DNA of 64,000 bases, taken from the NCBI RefSeq assembly GCF_023954335.1, contig NZ_JAMLIE010000001.1, positions 682,001 through 746,000 of the forward strand, in the 5' to 3' direction. Both the position numbers and the translations under genes were made by a program. The notes beneath the pieces were generated by a model, which was given only the letters and a program-made list of their open reading frames with translations, made no database searches and was not told where the DNA came from. Origin of the DNA: Aquamicrobium sp. GTDB lineage: Bacteria; Pseudomonadota; Alphaproteobacteria; Rhizobiales; Rhizobiaceae. Below, piece by piece: positions 62,554-64,000 of the stretch; the first letter of the stretch is position 1, and the number at the start of each line of letters is the position of its first letter.

Positions 62554-64000
62554 GTCGCCAACTCCTCCATGGCCAGCGCCAGCGCGCGCCGGACCAGCTC
62601 GTTCTGCTCCGCCGTATGGCGGTCGATGGAGCCGCCGGCGGGAACGGGCGTGGCCGGCCGTCCTACCGCCTCGATCCGGGCCGGCACCCCGGCCGCGCCG
62701 AGCGCGTCGCGCACGAACGCCCAGGCGCCCTGGTTCAGCGGCTCTTCCTGGCACCACACGACGGGGCCGTTGCCTTGCAGGGTCGAGATTTCGCGCGAGA
62801 TGGCGGCAATGTCCAGAGGATAGAGCTGCTCGACCCGGTGAATCGCGACGTCCTCGGCCAGCCCTTCCTCGTTCCGCGCCTGCACGAGATCATAATAGAT
62901 CTTGCCCGAGCAGAGAATAACGCCGCGGCTCTTCCCCGATCTTGCCGCCGGATCGGCGATGAACGGCAGGAAATGCGTGTCCCCGGCGAAGTCGGCGAGG
63001 GCGGAGATGCCGGCCCTCGCGCGCAGCAGCGACTTCGGCGCGATGACGAAGAGCGGCTTGCGCCACGGCGCGTGCAGCTGGCGGCGCAGGAGATGGAAAT
63101 AGTTAGCCGGCGTCGAAGGGTTGGCGACGACGATGTTGCCGTTGGCGCACAGCTGCAGCAGGCGCTCGATGCGCGCCGAGGAATGGTCCGGCCCCTGTCC
63201 CTCGAGCCCGTGCGGCAGGAGCGCGACGAGGCCGGACATGATCTGCCATTTCGCCTCGGCCGAGACGATGAACTGGTCGACCGCGATCTGCGCCCCGTTG
63301 AGGAAGTCGCCGAACTGCGCCTCCCAGATCACCAGATCGTCGGGATTGTCGAGGCTGTGGCCGTATTCGAAGGCGAGCACGCCGTATTCGGACAGCGGGC
63401 TGTTGATCGCCTCGATCCGCGCGCCCGCGCTCACCGCTTCCGCGAGCGGCATCGCCGAGCGCTCGCTGGCGAGGTCGTGGACCCGCAGATGGCGCTGGGT
63501 GAACGTGCCGCGCACGCAATCCTGCCCCGACAGGCGGACGCTGCGCCCCTCGGCGAGCAGCGTGGCGAAGGCGAGGGCCTCGGCGGTCGCGAAGTTGATT
63601 GCCTCGCCCTTGTCGATCGCCTCGGCGCGGGTCTCGTAGAACTGGCGGATCTTGGGGTGGGGGGCGATGTCGGCGGGAATCGCCGTGGTCGCCCGCGCCA
63701 GCGCCCGCAGCCTGTCGGCCGGCATGCCGGTGCGCACGGGATTGAGAAGCCCCGCCTCGCCGGTGCAGACCCGCTCCTCCCAGCCCTGCTGGAAGCGGTT
63801 GACCATGTTGGGCCGCGCATTGCCGATGCCGGAGAAGGCATCGGCCAGCGCGTGGCGGAACGATGCCGCCGTCTCGCCGACGCGCTGCGCCGCCGCCTCG
63901 TCCTGCGCGGCGAGGCTTTCGGCCAACGCCGCGCCGAGCGGGCGGTGAATGTCGATGCGCTGCCACATGGCCGGCTGGGTGAAGCGCGGCTCGTCGAGCT
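62550..64000 (-). CDS. 2-oxoglutarate dehydrogenase E1-type component (5'-truncated by window)
   Basis: About 483 C-terminal residues are visible, and the frame stays open to the edge of the window (LDEPRFTQPAMWQRI is in frame). They show the transketolase-like pyrimidine-binding region of SucA-type E1: GQDCVRGTFTQRHLRVHD, NSPLSEYGVLAFEYGHSLDNPDDLVIWEAQFGDF and LPHGLEGQGPDHSSARIERLLQL. The C-terminal domain includes VILCSGKIYYDL and VEQLYPLD. It binds thiamine diphosphate and decarboxylates a 2-oxo acid. Encoded with an IclR gene rather than with sucB and lpd, it may be a pathway-specific paralogue, but what lies upstream is not visible. Confidence 0.9.
   Translation of the reverse strand, partial: LDEPRFTQPAMWQRIDIHRPLGAALAESLAAQDEAAAQRVGETAASFRHALADAFSGIGNARPNMVNRFQQGWEERVCTGEAGLLNPVRTGMPADRLRALARATTAIPADIAPHPKIRQFYETRAEAIDKGEAINFATAEALAFATLLAEGRSVRLSGQDCVRGTFTQRHLRVHDLASERSAMPLAEAVSAGARIEAINSPLSEYGVLAFEYGHSLDNPDDLVIWEAQFGDFLNGAQIAVDQFIVSAEAKWQIMSGLVALLPHGLEGQGPDHSSARIERLLQLCANGNIVVANPSTPANYFHLLRRQLHAPWRKPLFVIAPKSLLRARAGISALADFAGDTHFLPFIADPAARSGKSRGVILCSGKIYYDLVQARNEEGLAEDVAIHRVEQLYPLDIAAISREISTLQGNGPVVWCQEEPLNQGAWAFVRDALGAAGVPARIEAVGRPATPVPAGGSIDRHTAEQNELVRRALALAMEELAT

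Overview
The window is a very GC-rich, densely coded stretch of an alphaproteobacterial chromosome. Gene content and order (dnaX-ybaB with the SRP RNA just upstream, hrcA-grpE divergent from rph-rdgB-hemW, rsmI-yraN, pheA-kdsB-cycM, and a yej peptide transporter) point to Hyphomicrobiales (Rhizobiales), most like Mesorhizobium/Aminobacter/Phyllobacteriaceae. Several short palindromic intergenic repeats of the rhizobial type support this. I saw no tRNA, rRNA, insertion sequence, prophage or CRISPR array.

Layout. 1-2366: the end of one branched-chain-amino-acid-type (Liv) ABC operon with an alpha/beta hydrolase. 2757-11044: a second, complete Liv operon on the minus strand (GntR regulator, livG-livH-livM-livK-livF, acyl-CoA ligase, crotonase), which looks like import and CoA activation of an organic acid. 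11261-18286: housekeeping genes (aroQ, ybaB, dnaX, SRP RNA, HIT protein, nudC, LysE exporter, YjbR, pheA, kdsB). 18505-27818: a membrane cytochrome c with a repetitive acidic tail, then yejA-yejA-yejB-yejE-[vapBC]-yejF, a peptide importer operon with a toxin-antitoxin pair lodged between its last two genes. 27838-32505: ghrA-like reductase, recR, a lytic transglycosylase, an AI-2E family protein and a lipoprotein with two Kazal-like repeats.

32609-40388 is the most interesting region. A Crp/Fnr regulator faces an operon of a 54-aa membrane peptide, a CuA subunit II, a B-family-like heme-copper subunit I in which the active-site tyrosine is replaced by glutamine, heme O synthase, SCO/SenC, a fusion of cytochrome b with two [4Fe-4S] clusters and an MvhD-like domain, an unknown membrane-anchored protein, and a hemerythrin. 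A perfect Fnr-type dyad precedes the operon. I read it as a candidate sNOR-type (norSY-senC-like) nitric oxide reductase operon rather than an ordinary oxidase.

40425-55831 is mostly housekeeping (idi, a PfkB kinase, a TRIC channel, grpE, hrcA, rph, rdgB, hemW, rsmI, yraN, gyrB, a CYTH-CHAD protein). It also holds a cyclase-family gene broken by an in-frame amber codon and a stand-alone P450. 55873-64000 carries a chromate transporter and then a catabolic-looking cluster: IclR regulator, P450, ferredoxin reductase, [2Fe-2S] ferredoxin and an alpha/beta hydrolase, facing a second IclR gene and a 2-oxoglutarate-dehydrogenase-type E1 that runs off the window end.
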